From the NCBI GenBank assembly GCA_030278955.1, contig JAOANR010000014.1:17734068-17798067 (forward strand): DNA of 64,000 nt. Reading direction: 5' to 3'. Shown piece by piece: positions 1 through 9,698 of this stretch; positions within the stretch are counted from its first letter, which is position 1, and the number at the start of each line of letters is the position of its first letter. Below the pieces are notes generated by a model that ran no database searches, was not told where the DNA came from, and saw nothing but the letters and a program-made list of their open reading frames with translations. The stretch comes from Hygrophila difformis. Its lineage: Eukaryota; Streptophyta; Magnoliopsida; Lamiales; Acanthaceae. Both the position numbers and the translations under genes were made by a program.

Positions 1-1
1 A

Positions 2-3000
2 GAAATTCAAGATGCATGGAATAAAATGGTTGAAAAGAATCCTCAACAATGGACTATTAGTATGAGGGTTGTTCATGTGGTAAAAATATTGAACGATAAG
101 TGTACAAATATAATTGCACAAAAACAACTTAAGAAAACTGATTATTCATTTTGTAAAAGGATATACACTCCTCAACGATATGGTAGGCCGGAACCATTAA
201 AGAAAAAACCTAAATTCATGACAAGAAAGAAGTATTTCATAAAACAATCAAATAGCAGAAAACCTTTCTTAAAACAAAAACATCACGTCAGAAAATATAA
301 TCCTATTAGAAATTATACAAAGAAACTTGCTTGTTTCACATGTGGTGATGAAAGCCATTTGGCAACAGCATGTCCTAAAAGAAAAAACCAACATTCTAGA
401 GAAGCAATTCTTAAAGAATGTATACAACAAGATATATTAGATGTGGACTCAGATGTTTCTGAGACTGAAACAATATATAGTATAGTAACGGTAGAGGAAA
501 ATGTTATAGAAGAACAAGAGGATAATGATCCCTATGAATTGATAAATATGCTTGCAAATGAAAACTCGTATAATGGTATCACATATAAAGAATATATGAT
601 GCCATATGAAACTGAGTATATGATGAGAGAAATTAATGAATGTGAAAACCATAATGGGCTTTTCAGGGTAGGCACTGATTCTACACCTTGTATAAAATGC
701 TCTTATTATCCATCAAGGAAACTTAGAGCTAAATGTACAATATGTCACGTAGAAATATGCCAAATATGCTTGTTAAAGTATTATAAAATTAAATTCCCCG
801 AAGAAATGCCAATAATAAAAATTGATGATAATTATACATTCATCACAAAAAGAACAGATATAATTGAAAGAAAATTTTTTGATTTACAAGGTATAATGAA
901 TCTTAAAGAATTGAAAACCAGAATTGAAAACATAGAAGACATCCTAGAAGAATATAATATGCTAAGTCCTAAAAATACGGGAAATAAAGGAAAAGAAGTC
1001 CTTGAAGAAGAAACTAATGATGAACAAAATCCTAGTACAGAGTACATGTTAGCACAAAACCCTGAGTACATACCTGTGTGCCAAGATCCTTCATCATTAA
1101 CTACACTAAGGGTACCAATAATCTTTAAATTAAGGGAATTGGTATTCCGTACTAATGCGATAATCGATACAGGATGTACTAGAATAATAATAAATGAAAA
1201 ACTTATCCCAGAATATCTACAGAAAAACTTAGCAAAACCCATTAAATCAGAATTAATGGATGGAAGAATCTCATATACAACAAAACAACCTATTTCAGGT
1301 GGACAGATATTCTTTAAAACCAATTGTGGAATATCAGAACCCTACGGAGTTCCTGATAATTCATATATAAAAGAATTAGTAATAAATGCAGATGTAATCT
1401 TAGGATTACAATTCTTCTTACAAAATAATGGAGGATTATTTATTACAAAAGATTATATCCAAATTGTTGAAAAAGCAACTTTGGCAATGTTTGCACCTAG
1501 TATTAGTAATGCGGGAACCAAGCTTTTAACAACATCAGAGTTGCGAGAGAAGCGTGGTGGAGCCCCTACTAATACAAAAATAAAAAATAAAAAACTTTTA
1601 AAAGACAAAGATATTGAAAATTGTAAATGCAAAATAAAAGGAGCATGTAAACAAACGTGTAAAGAAAACATACAAATTACAGAGTTTGAAGAAGAATACA
1701 TTCCTGAAACTCCAAAACTGAAAGAATTAATAAGTATAACCAGATTTAAGCCTGAAGAAACCATAACAAAATGGATTGAAAGATTAGAAAAATCCCAAAT
1801 AATTGGAGACAATATCCAGAAATATTGGAAAAATGATGGAACAATATGTAAGCTTGAAATAATAAATCCAGAATTGAGAATCTCAACTGCAGAAATAAAT
1901 CCTACAAATCTGGATATAGCAGATTTCAAAATGCATATTGATTAATTAAAAGCTTTAAAAGTAATTAGAGAATCAAACTCCAGACATAGATCTGCAGCTT
2001 TTATTGTAAGAAAACATTCTGAAATTGTAAGAGGAAAATCAAGAATGGTCATTAATTATAAAAGACTTAATGACAATACAAAAGATTTTGCTTATAATAT
2101 ACCAGATAAAACAGTCTTAATAAATAGGATTCAAGACTCAAAAGTATATAGCAAATTTGATTGTAAGTCAGGATTTTGGCAAGTAAAAATGCATCCTGAG
2201 TCAGTCGAATGGACTGCATTCACATGTCCAGAAGGTTTATTTGAATGGTTAGTAATGCCATTTGGATTAAAGAATGCACCAGCTATATTCCAACAAAAAA
2301 TGGATAAAATATTTAAACCATACCAAAAATTTGTTTTGGTATACATTGATGATATTCTAGTATTTTCAAAAAATAGTACTGAACATATGAGTCATCTCGA
2401 CACAGTGTTTAGGTTATTTGAAAAATATGGAATAATCATCTCAAAGAAAAAGATGGAAATTAATAAAACTAAAATAGCATTCCTTGGGGCAAAAATTGGA
2501 AAAGGAAAAATAAAACTCCAAGATCATATTGCTAAAAAGGCTATTGAATTTCCAGATAAAATGGAAGATACAAAACTATTACAATAATTTTTGGGATTGG
2601 TTAATTATGCCCGACCATACATTAAAAACTTATCCTCATTAACAGGATTATTATTTAATAAATTGGGAAAAAATGGTCAAAGGTATTTTAACCAAGAAGA
2701 TATAAAAAATGTACAAAAATTAAAGAAGCATTAAAAACACTTCCAGAATTAGTATTGCCAGAAGATGGTGATTATCTTATTGTGCAAACTGATGGATCAC
2801 ATGAAGGATGGGGAGCTATCCTTTTGCGAAAAAAGGATGTCTACTCACCTAAAAGTAAAGAAATATTTGCCAATATGCATCAGGAAAATATAGAGAAAAG
2901 GGTAACATTTCCTCAATTGATGCAGAACTGATAGCAATAAAATATGCACTTGATAAATTCGAACTCTTTCTAACAGGAAAACCAGGATTCACAGTAAGGA

Positions 3001-3188
3001 CTGATTGTGAAGCCATAGTAAAATTTCATAGCCAACTCCAAGAAAAAAGATCAATGTCCAGGAGAAGGTGGTTGAATTTTACAGATGTTATTAGTCAGAA
3101 AGACTACAAAATAAAATTTGAACATATTAAAGGTGAAGATAACAAAATTGCTGATATATTATCTAGGATTCTGATTAAAGAAAGATAA
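2..3188 (+). pseudogene. Pararetroviral polyprotein remnant: coat C-terminus, protease, RT, RNase H
   Basis: The frame is open from the window edge, so the start is missing. It has a basic stretch and a CCHC knuckle (C-x2-C-x4-H-x4-C, about 332-376), then a second Cys-rich motif (about 690-780), an aspartic protease DTG at 1166-1174, and RT with the YIDD box at 2342-2353. RNase H follows, with a DGS at about 2791 and a second acidic stretch (RTD) near 3000. Breaks: in-frame TAA at 1943-1945 just before RT, in-frame TAA at 2585-2587 after RT, a frame change near 2719-2732 entering RNase H, and another near 2875-2900 within it; the last frame ends at TAA 3186-3188. The protein would have copied pregenomic RNA into DNA and processed the polyprotein. 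As it stands it cannot be translated whole. Confidence 0.85.
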
Positions 3189-3390
3189 AAACCATTATAT
3201 GATACTGAATTTAAAAACGAGTCAACTAATGATTATGATGAAAATGATGAAGAAAAATAGAAATTAAAATGGGATCAATTTTATAGAGAAAACTGGAATA
3301 TTGAGAGTTAAATAATATTGTTACAGGAATGGCAGAAAACTCCCAGAAAAACTCTCTGAAAACCAGCAATGAAAACGGAGTAAAAACCAC

Positions 3391-4773
3391 ATGGATGGTA
3401 AAACCCCAGAGGGATATTACACAATCCCTTCTAAAACCAGCCTCCCAGAAGGAAAGAAAAAAGATAAAATCCCAGAAAAAGGAGTGAAAATCTGCTTTGG
3501 CAGAAGAGCAGAAACTGGTAATAATGTAGAATTAATTTTATTTGATAACATGAAGTACATGCCTATCACAGGGTTGAACTACACTGAGGAACAGATCTGC
3601 CTTTGTGATAACATCTGGAGAGCATCATTTGACAAAAACAACAGCATGTACATTGTTACTTGTCTCTCTGCTCTAAGCATGTATTTCCAGAAATTCAATA
3701 ATATAAAACCATTTTTATATTATGTAGTCTTTGAAGGCTATAAAAAATGGATTTATGATAAAAATGATATTTTACCCCTTAATGAAGACAATGAAAAACC
3801 TCTTCATAAGAGATTTTATGATATAATGTCTGCAATTCAATTTGCAAAAACCACAATGGGTCCAGATTTCTTTGTAAGCCCAAGTTTGAAAAATTTTGTT
3901 GATGGTTTGAGACCAAAAACCCAAAACCCTACAGGCCCAGTCCAATATTCAATTGGACATTGTTCTAAAACCCACATTGTGTTTTGTGACCATTGTGAAA
4001 AAATGGCCAAAGAAGTCTGTAAATATGAAGCCCAAAAGGCTGAATGGTTACAGAATTTTGAAAATGAAAAAATGAAAACCCTTGAAGCAGAGGCCCAGAT
4101 TGAGAACCTCACTAAGAAACTTGAGATCCTTCAAAACCAAAACGAGAAATTGACCTCAAAAATCGTGTCCCTTACACTGAAAACACCAAAGCCAGAAGAA
4201 AAACCAGTTTACGGTCCAGAACCCAAACCCACCAGTTCTATGACTGCAGTAGAATTGGCAAAAGCCTGGATGCAACAAAACCAGGAAAATTCAACTCCTG
4301 AGGTCTTTAAGGATCAAAAGTTTGAATTTAGTCCGTCTCAAACGGCAGACGGTAAAGACGAGTCAAGTCCGTTGATAGCTGATGCTTTGCTAAAAAGCAT
4401 AAGTTCAGATAATACTGAACCAAACCAGGGAGGTTCTAACCCTGAGGTCTTTAAGAACCAAAATGATGAACTAAGCCCATCTAGTCCGGTAGATGGTAAA
4501 AGCACATTAATCCCGGTTATGGCTGGTAGTTTGCCAAAAACTATGAGTCCAGTACAGACTGGAAAATTTGAAAACCTCAGTGAAGAAGAAATTCTCCATA
4601 AGCTTGAGATGGAACTAAGGCCTACTTTTGCTGAAGCAATGGTAGCCGAGAAAAATGGAAGATATGGTGCACTGGTAGCACTAAGAAAAAATGAAGCAAA
4701 ATACCAGGCCAATAAAATTATAAAAATTCAGAAAAAAGAAAGTGGCGGCCCCCACAATGATGAAGAATACTAA
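3391..4773 (+). CDS. Pararetroviral transactivator/inclusion-body-like protein (460 aa)
   Basis: This uninterrupted ORF lies just downstream of the RNase H remnant, where caulimovirids encode the translational transactivator that allows reinitiation on polycistronic viral RNA and forms inclusion bodies. Residues about 110-170 contain a YVVFEG-type segment followed by a HKRFYD...AIQFAK block resembling the conserved core of that family. A CxxC pair lies near residue 200, a coiled coil at about 215-265, and a Ser/Pro/Asp-rich tail follows with a partly repeated PEVFK unit. The first Met is at 3391 because a TGA lies in frame at 3370; an ATG at 3329 is in another frame and runs only to a nearby stop, so the true N-terminus may have been lost to a frameshift. 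The family assignment rests on position and partial motif similarity. Confidence 0.6.
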   Translation: MDGKTPEGYYTIPSKTSLPEGKKKDKIPEKGVKICFGRRAETGNNVELILFDNMKYMPITGLNYTEEQICLCDNIWRASFDKNNSMYIVTCLSALSMYFQKFNNIKPFLYYVVFEGYKKWIYDKNDILPLNEDNEKPLHKRFYDIMSAIQFAKTTMGPDFFVSPSLKNFVDGLRPKTQNPTGPVQYSIGHCSKTHIVFCDHCEKMAKEVCKYEAQKAEWLQNFENEKMKTLEAEAQIENLTKKLEILQNQNEKLTSKIVSLTLKTPKPEEKPVYGPEPKPTSSMTAVELAKAWMQQNQENSTPEVFKDQKFEFSPSQTADGKDESSPLIADALLKSISSDNTEPNQGGSNPEVFKNQNDELSPSSPVDGKSTLIPVMAGSLPKTMSPVQTGKFENLSEEEILHKLEMELRPTFAEAMVAEKNGRYGALVALRKNEAKYQANKIIKIQKKESGGPHNDEEY

Positions 4774-5108
4774 TAAAGCCACGCAGAAATGAGATGGAAT
4801 TCACAATAAATATCAGCATGTGAAGAAAAGAATCCGGAAAAGAAAAAGTCAAAAAGAAAACAATAATGCTAGTGGAGCCAAAAGCATTACCAACCATGTG
4901 AAGGAAGGAATCCAAGGCGGATAAAACCAAAAAGCAGACAAGAGCCATGTGACTCTTGGAAAACCGTGTGAAGTGGGCACTAGGCCCCTCTTTATTTCAT
5001 TATTTTACTACTTGTTTGAATTATTTTCATCCTAACCTTATCGGATAGCTTTGCCACTTGGCACGTTTTTATTGGGTGTTGTGGATTGCTTAGATAACAT
5101 TTCCTCCT

Positions 5109-5115
5109 ATAATAG
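5109..5115 (+). promoter_or_regulatory. TATA box of the pararetroviral promoter
   Basis: TATAATA lies about 30 nt upstream of a pyrimidine-rich leader beginning near 5140. Placement relative to the AATAAA at 5249 matches the caulimovirid pregenomic promoter layout. Confidence 0.5.
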
Positions 5116-5248
5116 AGGGATGGCCTTCACTTGTAGAGCACACACTCACTTCTTAGCTCTTTAGCTCTCTAAGCCTTTTGAGACTACATTCTTGCTACTC
5201 TCGAAAGCTCTCTCTTTCTAGTTTTCTTGTATCCCTACCCTTTTCAGT

Positions 5249-5254
5249 AATAAA
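5249..5254 (+). terminator. Pararetroviral poly(A) signal AATAAA
   Basis: A canonical AATAAA follows the TATA box by about 135 nt. In caulimovirids the signal lies inside the terminal repeat of the RNA and is skipped on the first pass. Confidence 0.5.
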
Positions 5255-5915
5255 ATTTCAGTTTGTAAAGAAAGACCCGGTGTGGATTGCTTCCTCTTTT
5301 CTTTACTTTCTGAAATACAGGGGCCCGTCTGAACGGGAAAGCCTCTCATCTCTCAAGGTATGGGTTAAATTATGATTTGAGTTATGGTATGATTGTTCTA
5401 TGAATGGATAATAATATTATAAACATAAATATGTGATCTTTTAAAACTTAATTGATGAGATATGCCATTAGGGGAGTAAGATAAAAATTTTAAAGGCTTC
5501 ATGCCATAAAAGCTGTAAGAAAGACTCGTTAGGGGAACCACAATTCAGGGATGTTTGTTTAACATAATGATGTTTTGTTATTGTTGTCCCTTTTGATTTG
5601 CCCCTTAGACCCCCTGCTTACATTTCAGTTCTAGGTCTGGATAATGCTAATTTGAATTTGAAACCCGAAACAGGCCCAGAAAAATGTCTCATCAGTAAAA
5701 GTAATAAGAAGATTGCGGACTTAATGTTTATAATAATATTTCCATAACAAAGGACAATCGGACCCATAACACATAATCAAAAATTTAACACAACCAAGAG
5801 AATAATAGGAGATGGCAAGTATCTAGTAAGACATCACGACATATAAGTACTTCGCACACAAAAACCAGTGTTTTAAAACTTTTTTTGAAATAATTAATAT
5901 CTTTTATCAAAACAA

Positions 5916-6338
5916 ATGGAGAATATGACTAAAACTGCTGAAAACCCTAAAATCGATTTGTTTAAAACAGAATTTATTAAAAACACAGAAACAAGGTTTG
6001 TTATTGTACCTTATCCGAAAACACACTTTCTATGTCAAGAATGTGAAAAATGGATTATCAGACTAATGAATAAACGAAATCAAATAAACCAGATTTGCAG
6101 GGAACAAAGACTGTTTGAAAATATTATAAAATGGAAAGTGACTAAAGAAGTGGAATTTCTAAAAAATGAAATAGAAATTCTAGAAAACAGTTATCAAAAG
6201 CATACAAAAATTGATAAGGTTTTAGAAAAACTACGAGACAACCATATAGAAAAATGTGAAAACCATTTTATAATGGGTGAACTTGAAGAAAAATTATGGA
6301 AAAAATCACAAGAAGAACATTTAGCAAGAAATAACTGA
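5916..6338 (+). CDS. Small pararetroviral ORF A (140 aa), CxxC and coiled coil
   Basis: An ORF in the position of the 5' small ORFs of a caulimovirid. It is charged and Lys/Glu-rich, with a CQECEKW motif near residue 46 and predicted helices/coiled coil over about 60-120. Its stop TGA (6336-6338) overlaps the ATG of the next ORF by one base, the arrangement used for reinitiation between viral cistrons. No family recognised: it could be a virion-associated or aphid-factor-like protein, but the sequence does not decide. Confidence 0.5.
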   Translation: MENMTKTAENPKIDLFKTEFIKNTETRFVIVPYPKTHFLCQECEKWIIRLMNKRNQINQICREQRLFENIIKWKVTKEVEFLKNEIEILENSYQKHTKIDKVLEKLRDNHIEKCENHFIMGELEEKLWKKSQEEHLARNN

Positions 6339-6622
6339 TGGAAGCACAAACACTTTTTGATATTTGTCCAGAATGTGGAAAACTTGGAGAAACCATGTGG
6401 AAAATTGAAAAAGAAATAAAAGACCTTAAGGACACAATTTTAAGATTAACAGAATACAAAGAAAACGAAGAAGAAGACGCACATGAACTCATATATGTGT
6501 TAAACCGTGACGAAGAAATAAAAAATATTTTAAATTCGGTACACATATATGAAGAAGTTATAAGTTATCAATCAACATTCAACAGACCTCGAAACAAAAA
6601 TAGAGGAGTTAAACACTTCTAA
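6338..6622 (+). CDS. Small pararetroviral ORF B (94 aa), CPECG motif
   Basis: It starts inside the stop codon of ORF A (TGATG). It has an N-terminal CPECGK motif echoing the CQEC motif of ORF A, a coiled-coil-like helix at about 20-60, and a basic C-terminus. The shared CxxC suggests ORFs A and B could be diverged duplicates or two parts of a zinc-binding module. Function unknown. Confidence 0.45.
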   Translation: MEAQTLFDICPECGKLGETMWKIEKEIKDLKDTILRLTEYKENEEEDAHELIYVLNRDEEIKNILNSVHIYEEVISYQSTFNRPRNKNRGVKHF

Positions 6623-6844
6623 AACGAACTTTATTAATCATATCAAAGATCAACATTAAAAATGACTTATAAAACAATAAGAAACTACAGTAAATGGGAG
6701 AAAACTGCGATTGAAAAATACCGCATTAAAAAAGAAATTATCAAAATCCAAATCGAAGCAAAAATAAAATGCTTACAACTTTTAAATAGAAAAAACCTCT
6801 TAATAGAAGAACTAGATTTAAGTTTTCGGATAAATGATGAAATT

Positions 6845-6860
6845 AACAAACTACAAGAAT
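6845..6860. repeat. Left target-site duplication of the retrocopy
   Basis: AACAAACTACAAGAAT, identical to 7425-7440 and possibly one base longer. It lies in coding sequence of small viral ORF C. Confidence 0.85.
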
Positions 6861-7424
6861 AATTGTCTCTGTCCTTTCCCTTCAGCCATTGCTGTTTCTC
6901 CCTACTTACCTTTTTCACCCCGCGTAAGGCCCTTCGATGTAGTACGTTGGACTGAATAATTGTGCAGGGTAGATATGAGACATATGACATGGGAGGAAGT
7001 CTGGGTTTCAGGGTGTTTCGGCAAGCGAGAGCACCGATGCCGAGAATGATGCTGGATCGAAGCAGAGGTTTTTCAACTTTCTTGGAAGTAAAAGATGGAA
7101 CAAACTTCGGCCCTGTTTCTTTTGATGCGGTGGCTCTGCTCATGTAGTCTGTGTTGTTCTCCCTCAGGATTCATCATGGTTTGCTTAGGCAGTCAAGTGG
7201 AAGAGTGTTGTACCAATATTATGGAGCGTGTTGATAGGAAAAGTGTCATACACGGCTTGATCCTGTATTAGTTCAGAAATCTGCTAGGCTCGCTTAGGTA
7301 CTATTGTGTGTAGCCCATTTGCTGTTTGGTGGGTAGGGTGGAGATCACCTCCTTTTGTTATGTAGTTGGACTTGTTTTATAGCTATACTGGAAATAAAGA
7401 TATGTTTCTTCTAAAAAAAAAAAA
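6861..7424 (+). mobile_element. Poly(A)-tailed retrocopy of an unidentified transcript, with 16-bp TSD
   Basis: The insert begins right after AACAAACTACAAGAAT (6845-6860) and ends with an A run (about 7413-7424) followed by a perfect second copy of that sequence (7425-7440). An AATAAA lies at about 7393-7398, some 20 nt before the A run, as in a polyadenylated mRNA. These are the marks of L1-type retroposition. The insert is about 550 nt and less AT-rich than the virus around it. It contains a short frame (ATG at 6989, stop 7145-7147, 52 codons) ending in GPVSFDAVALLM that I do not recognise. It may be a 5'-truncated mRNA copy, so the frame may be UTR or partial. Confidence 0.8.
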
Positions 7425-7440
7425 AACAAACTACAAGAAT
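7425..7440. repeat. Right target-site duplication of the retrocopy
   Basis: Identical to 6845-6860 and directly after the poly(A) run. The viral reading frame resumes here. Confidence 0.85.
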
Positions 7441-7496
7441 ATGAAAAAGCATTAGATTGGGAAAGAAAACAGTGGCAGGTTAATTATATTGGATAA

Positions 7497-7823
7497 AAAA
7501 AATAATAAATAAATAAATAAATACAAAAATAAATAAATAATAATACTAATAATAATAAATAATAAAAATAAAAAATAATATAATATATAAAATAAAAACA
7601 AGCAAATAAAAATAAAATATAAATGCAAGGTACCCAACTCAAAGTCTTGAAAACATCCGTGGGTCTAACCTAAAGAATGAAACTTTTAGGTACTAAACTT
7701 AAAGTTTCTATTGTTGGAAGGTATATATCTCTAAAAACCTCTTATTTTATTCCATAATTTATAAGTATGGTCTCTTGTATTAATTCCTTATGTTGTTTAG
7801 GACTAAAGAACTTTTTGTTAATC
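7497..7823. other. AT-rich simple tract and unassigned spacer
   Basis: 7497-7615 is made of ATAA/AAT-type simple repeats and may mark the right junction of the pararetrovirus. The remainder to 7823 shows no gene. Confidence 0.5.
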
Positions 7824-7826
7824 TTA

Positions 7827-8755
7827 GAGGGTGTTTGGATTGGCTTCTACCAAGGTACTTTTGGCTTTTGCTTCTGCCAAAAGCACTTTTGGGGAAAAAT
7901 AAACGTTTGGTTTGGCTTTTTTAAAAAAGCAGAAGCACCTCGAAAAGCTGCAAAAGTGCTTCTGGGAAAAGCAGCCCAGGGGGTGCTTCTTCGAAAAGCA
8001 GAAGCCAAAAGCACTTCGTAAATTGTGCAAAGACTTAGAGCCCGTTTGGATTGGCTTCTAGGGAGGTGCTTTTGGCTTTTGCTTCTGCCAAAAGCACTTC
8101 TAGTAGAAATTAGGTGTTTGTTTTGGCTTTTAAGAAAAAGCAAAAGCACATCGAAAAGCGAAAAAAGTGCTTCTGAGAGAAGCAGTCTAGGGGGTGCTTC
8201 TCCCAAAAGCAGAAGCCAAAAGCACCTCGTAAAATGTGCAAGGACTTAAATACCCCCACTACTTAATATAAATTACACTATAAATATATCTTATTATCAT
8301 ATTAAATGGCATGTCCTTTTTGGTAATTACCATACTCTAAAAGCACTTTTCATTTTTATTCATCCAAACATATTTTTTAGAAAAAGCCGCTTTTCAAACA
8401 TTCCATCCAAACACAGAAGTTACATGCTTTTGCTTTTAACTTCTGCTTCTGCTTCTACTTTTGGCTTCTGCTTTTTTCAAAAGCCAATCCAAACGGGCCC
8501 TTAAATACCCTCATTACTTAATATAAATTACACTATAAATATATCTTATTATCATATTAAGTAGCATGTCCTTTTTGGTAATTTATACATTTAAAAAGCA
8601 CTTTTCACTTTTACACATCCAAACACACTTTTGAAAAAAAACTGCTTTTCAGACATTCTACCCAAACACAAAAGTTACCTGCTTCTGCTTTTAGCTTTCA
8701 CTTCTGCTTCTGCTTTTGGCTTCTGCTTTTTTCAAAAGTCAATCCAAACGGGCTC
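7827..8755 (+). mobile_element. Tourist-like MITE copy 1 (interrupted by copy 2)
   Basis: The left TIR begins GAGGGTGTTTGGATTGG and the right end is the complement of GAGCCCGTTTGG. It is flanked by TTA at 7824-7826 and 8756-8758, the 3-bp duplication of PIF/Harbinger-type elements. The interior is made of AAAAGCAGAAGCC-like units. The element is split at 8037/8501 by copy 2 and resumes with the same internal sequence seen intact in the other copies. Confidence 0.8.
8038..8500 (+). mobile_element. Tourist-like MITE copy 2, nested in copy 1 (463 bp)
   Basis: TIRs are GAGCCCGTTTGGATTGGCTT and its near-perfect complement at the right end. TTA duplications lie at 8035-8037 and 8501-8503. The sequence on the two sides joins into an uninterrupted copy 1, so the nesting order is clear. 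Open frames across it come from the GAAGC/AAAGC units and are not genes. Confidence 0.85.
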
Positions 8756-8878
8756 TTAGAATTATTTAGAATCTGTTTTAATGACAAAATAACTTTTAAG
8801 TAATTCAATTTAGAGATTAATAAATAATTTTGAATAAACACAGTAGACCTTTCTGGGATTGGTTTCCCTGCCTAGTTA

Positions 8879-9232
8879 GAGCATATTTGGGCTGCAAAAG
8901 TGCTTCTGGGAGAAGCAGCCCAGGGGGTGCTTCTCCGAAAAGCAAAAGCCAAAAGCACATAGTAATGCGTGCAAAGTCTTAAATGCCCCTACTACTTAAT
9001 ATAAATTACACTATAAATATATCTTATTCCCATATATAAAATATGTCCTTTTTGGTAATTAATTCATTTCAAAAGCACTTTTTACTTTTACACATCCAAA
9101 CACACTTTTAAGAAAAAGCTGCTTTTCAAACATTTCATCCAAACACAAAAGTTACATGCTTCTGCTTTTGGCTTTCACTTCTGCTTCTGCTTTTGGCTTC
9201 TGCTTTTTTCAAAAGCCAATCCAAACGGGCCC
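8879..9232 (+). mobile_element. Tourist-like MITE copy 3 (left part deleted)
   Basis: The left end is GAGCATATTTGG after TTA 8876-8878. About 100 bp following the TIR are missing compared with copies 2 and 4. The right TIR ends at 9232 before TTA 9233-9235. Confidence 0.7.
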
Positions 9233-9235
9233 TTA

Positions 9236-9695
9236 GAGCCCGTTTGGATTGGCTTCTAGGGAGGTGTTTTTGGCTTTTGCTTCTGCCAAAAGCACTTCTA
9301 GTAGAAATTAGGTGTTTGTTTTGGCTTTTAAGAAAAAGCAAAAGCACCTCGAAAAGCGAAAAAAGTGCTTATGGGAAAAGCAGCCCAGGGGTGCTTCCCC
9401 AAAAGCAGAAGCCAAAAGCACATCTTAAAATGTGCAAGGACTTAAATACCCCCACTACTTAATATAGATTACACTATAAATATATCTTATTATCATATTA
9501 AGTAGCATGTCCTTTTTGGTAATTACCACACTCTAAAAGCACTTTCATTTTTATTCATCCAAACATATTTTTTAGAAAAAGCCGTTTTTCAAACATTCAA
9601 TCCAAACACAACAATAACATGCTTTTGCTTTTGACTTCTGCTTCTGCTTCTACTTTTGGCTTCTGCTTTTTTCAAAAGTCAATCCAAACGGGCCC
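9236..9695 (+). mobile_element. Tourist-like MITE copy 4 (460 bp)
   Basis: A complete copy with TTA at 9233-9235 and 9696-9698. It abuts copy 3, sharing one TTA, so one of them landed in the duplication of the other. Closely similar to copy 2. Confidence 0.85.
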
Positions 9696-9698
9696 TTA

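Larger units (their letters stand above)
4774..5915 (+). promoter_or_regulatory. Pararetroviral intergenic region: promoter, poly(A) signal, leader
   Basis: This non-coding stretch lies between the transactivator-like ORF and the small ORFs. A TATA-type box (TATAATA, 5109-5115) sits in a CCTCCTATAATAGAGG context. It is followed by a CT-rich transcribed leader and an AATAAA at 5249-5254, roughly 110 nt after the expected transcription start, as in the terminal redundancy of caulimovirid pregenomic RNA. About 770 nt of leader then precede the ATG at 5916. No convincing tRNA-Met primer-binding site was found. Confidence 0.6.
1..7496 (+). mobile_element. Endogenous pararetrovirus (Caulimoviridae-like), decayed
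   Basis: The block carries, in the order of a circular caulimovirid genome, the end of a coat-type region with a CCHC knuckle, aspartic protease, reverse transcriptase, RNase H, a transactivator/inclusion-body-like ORF, an intergenic promoter with a downstream AATAAA, a long leader, and small ORFs. No integrase and no LTRs are seen, which separates it from Ty3 elements. The left end lies outside the window. The right end is uncertain: viral-like reading continues to 7496 and then meets an AT-rich simple tract. Stops and frameshifts in the polyprotein and a retrocopy inside the last small ORF show it is an old, inactive integrated copy. The genus cannot be assigned; the order small ORFs, large polyprotein, transactivator resembles solendovirus-type layouts. 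Confidence 0.85.
6662..7496 (+). pseudogene. Small pararetroviral ORF C, split by a retrocopy
   Basis: From ATG 6662 the frame reads a Lys/Glu-rich helical protein to 6859, then hits TAA at 6860-6862 created by the junction of an inserted sequence. Past the insert, the duplicated target (7425-7440) restores the same frame, which continues to TAA 7494-7496. So the ORF was intact before insertion. Content is coiled-coil-like; the product is not identified. Confidence 0.5.

Noticed and set aside
832..1929. Minus-strand ORFs of 158-163 codons under the viral polyprotein
   Set aside because: Hydrophobic shadow frames of an AT-rich Lys/Ile-rich coding strand.
5385..5396. TGGTATGATTGT as a tRNA-Met primer-binding site of the pararetrovirus
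   Set aside because: Only the first six bases match the expected TGGTATCAGAGC, so it is not supported.
7767..9462. Open frames of 60-120 codons on both strands
   Set aside because: They arise from AAAAGCAGAAGCC-type units of the Tourist-like MITEs and lie across element boundaries.
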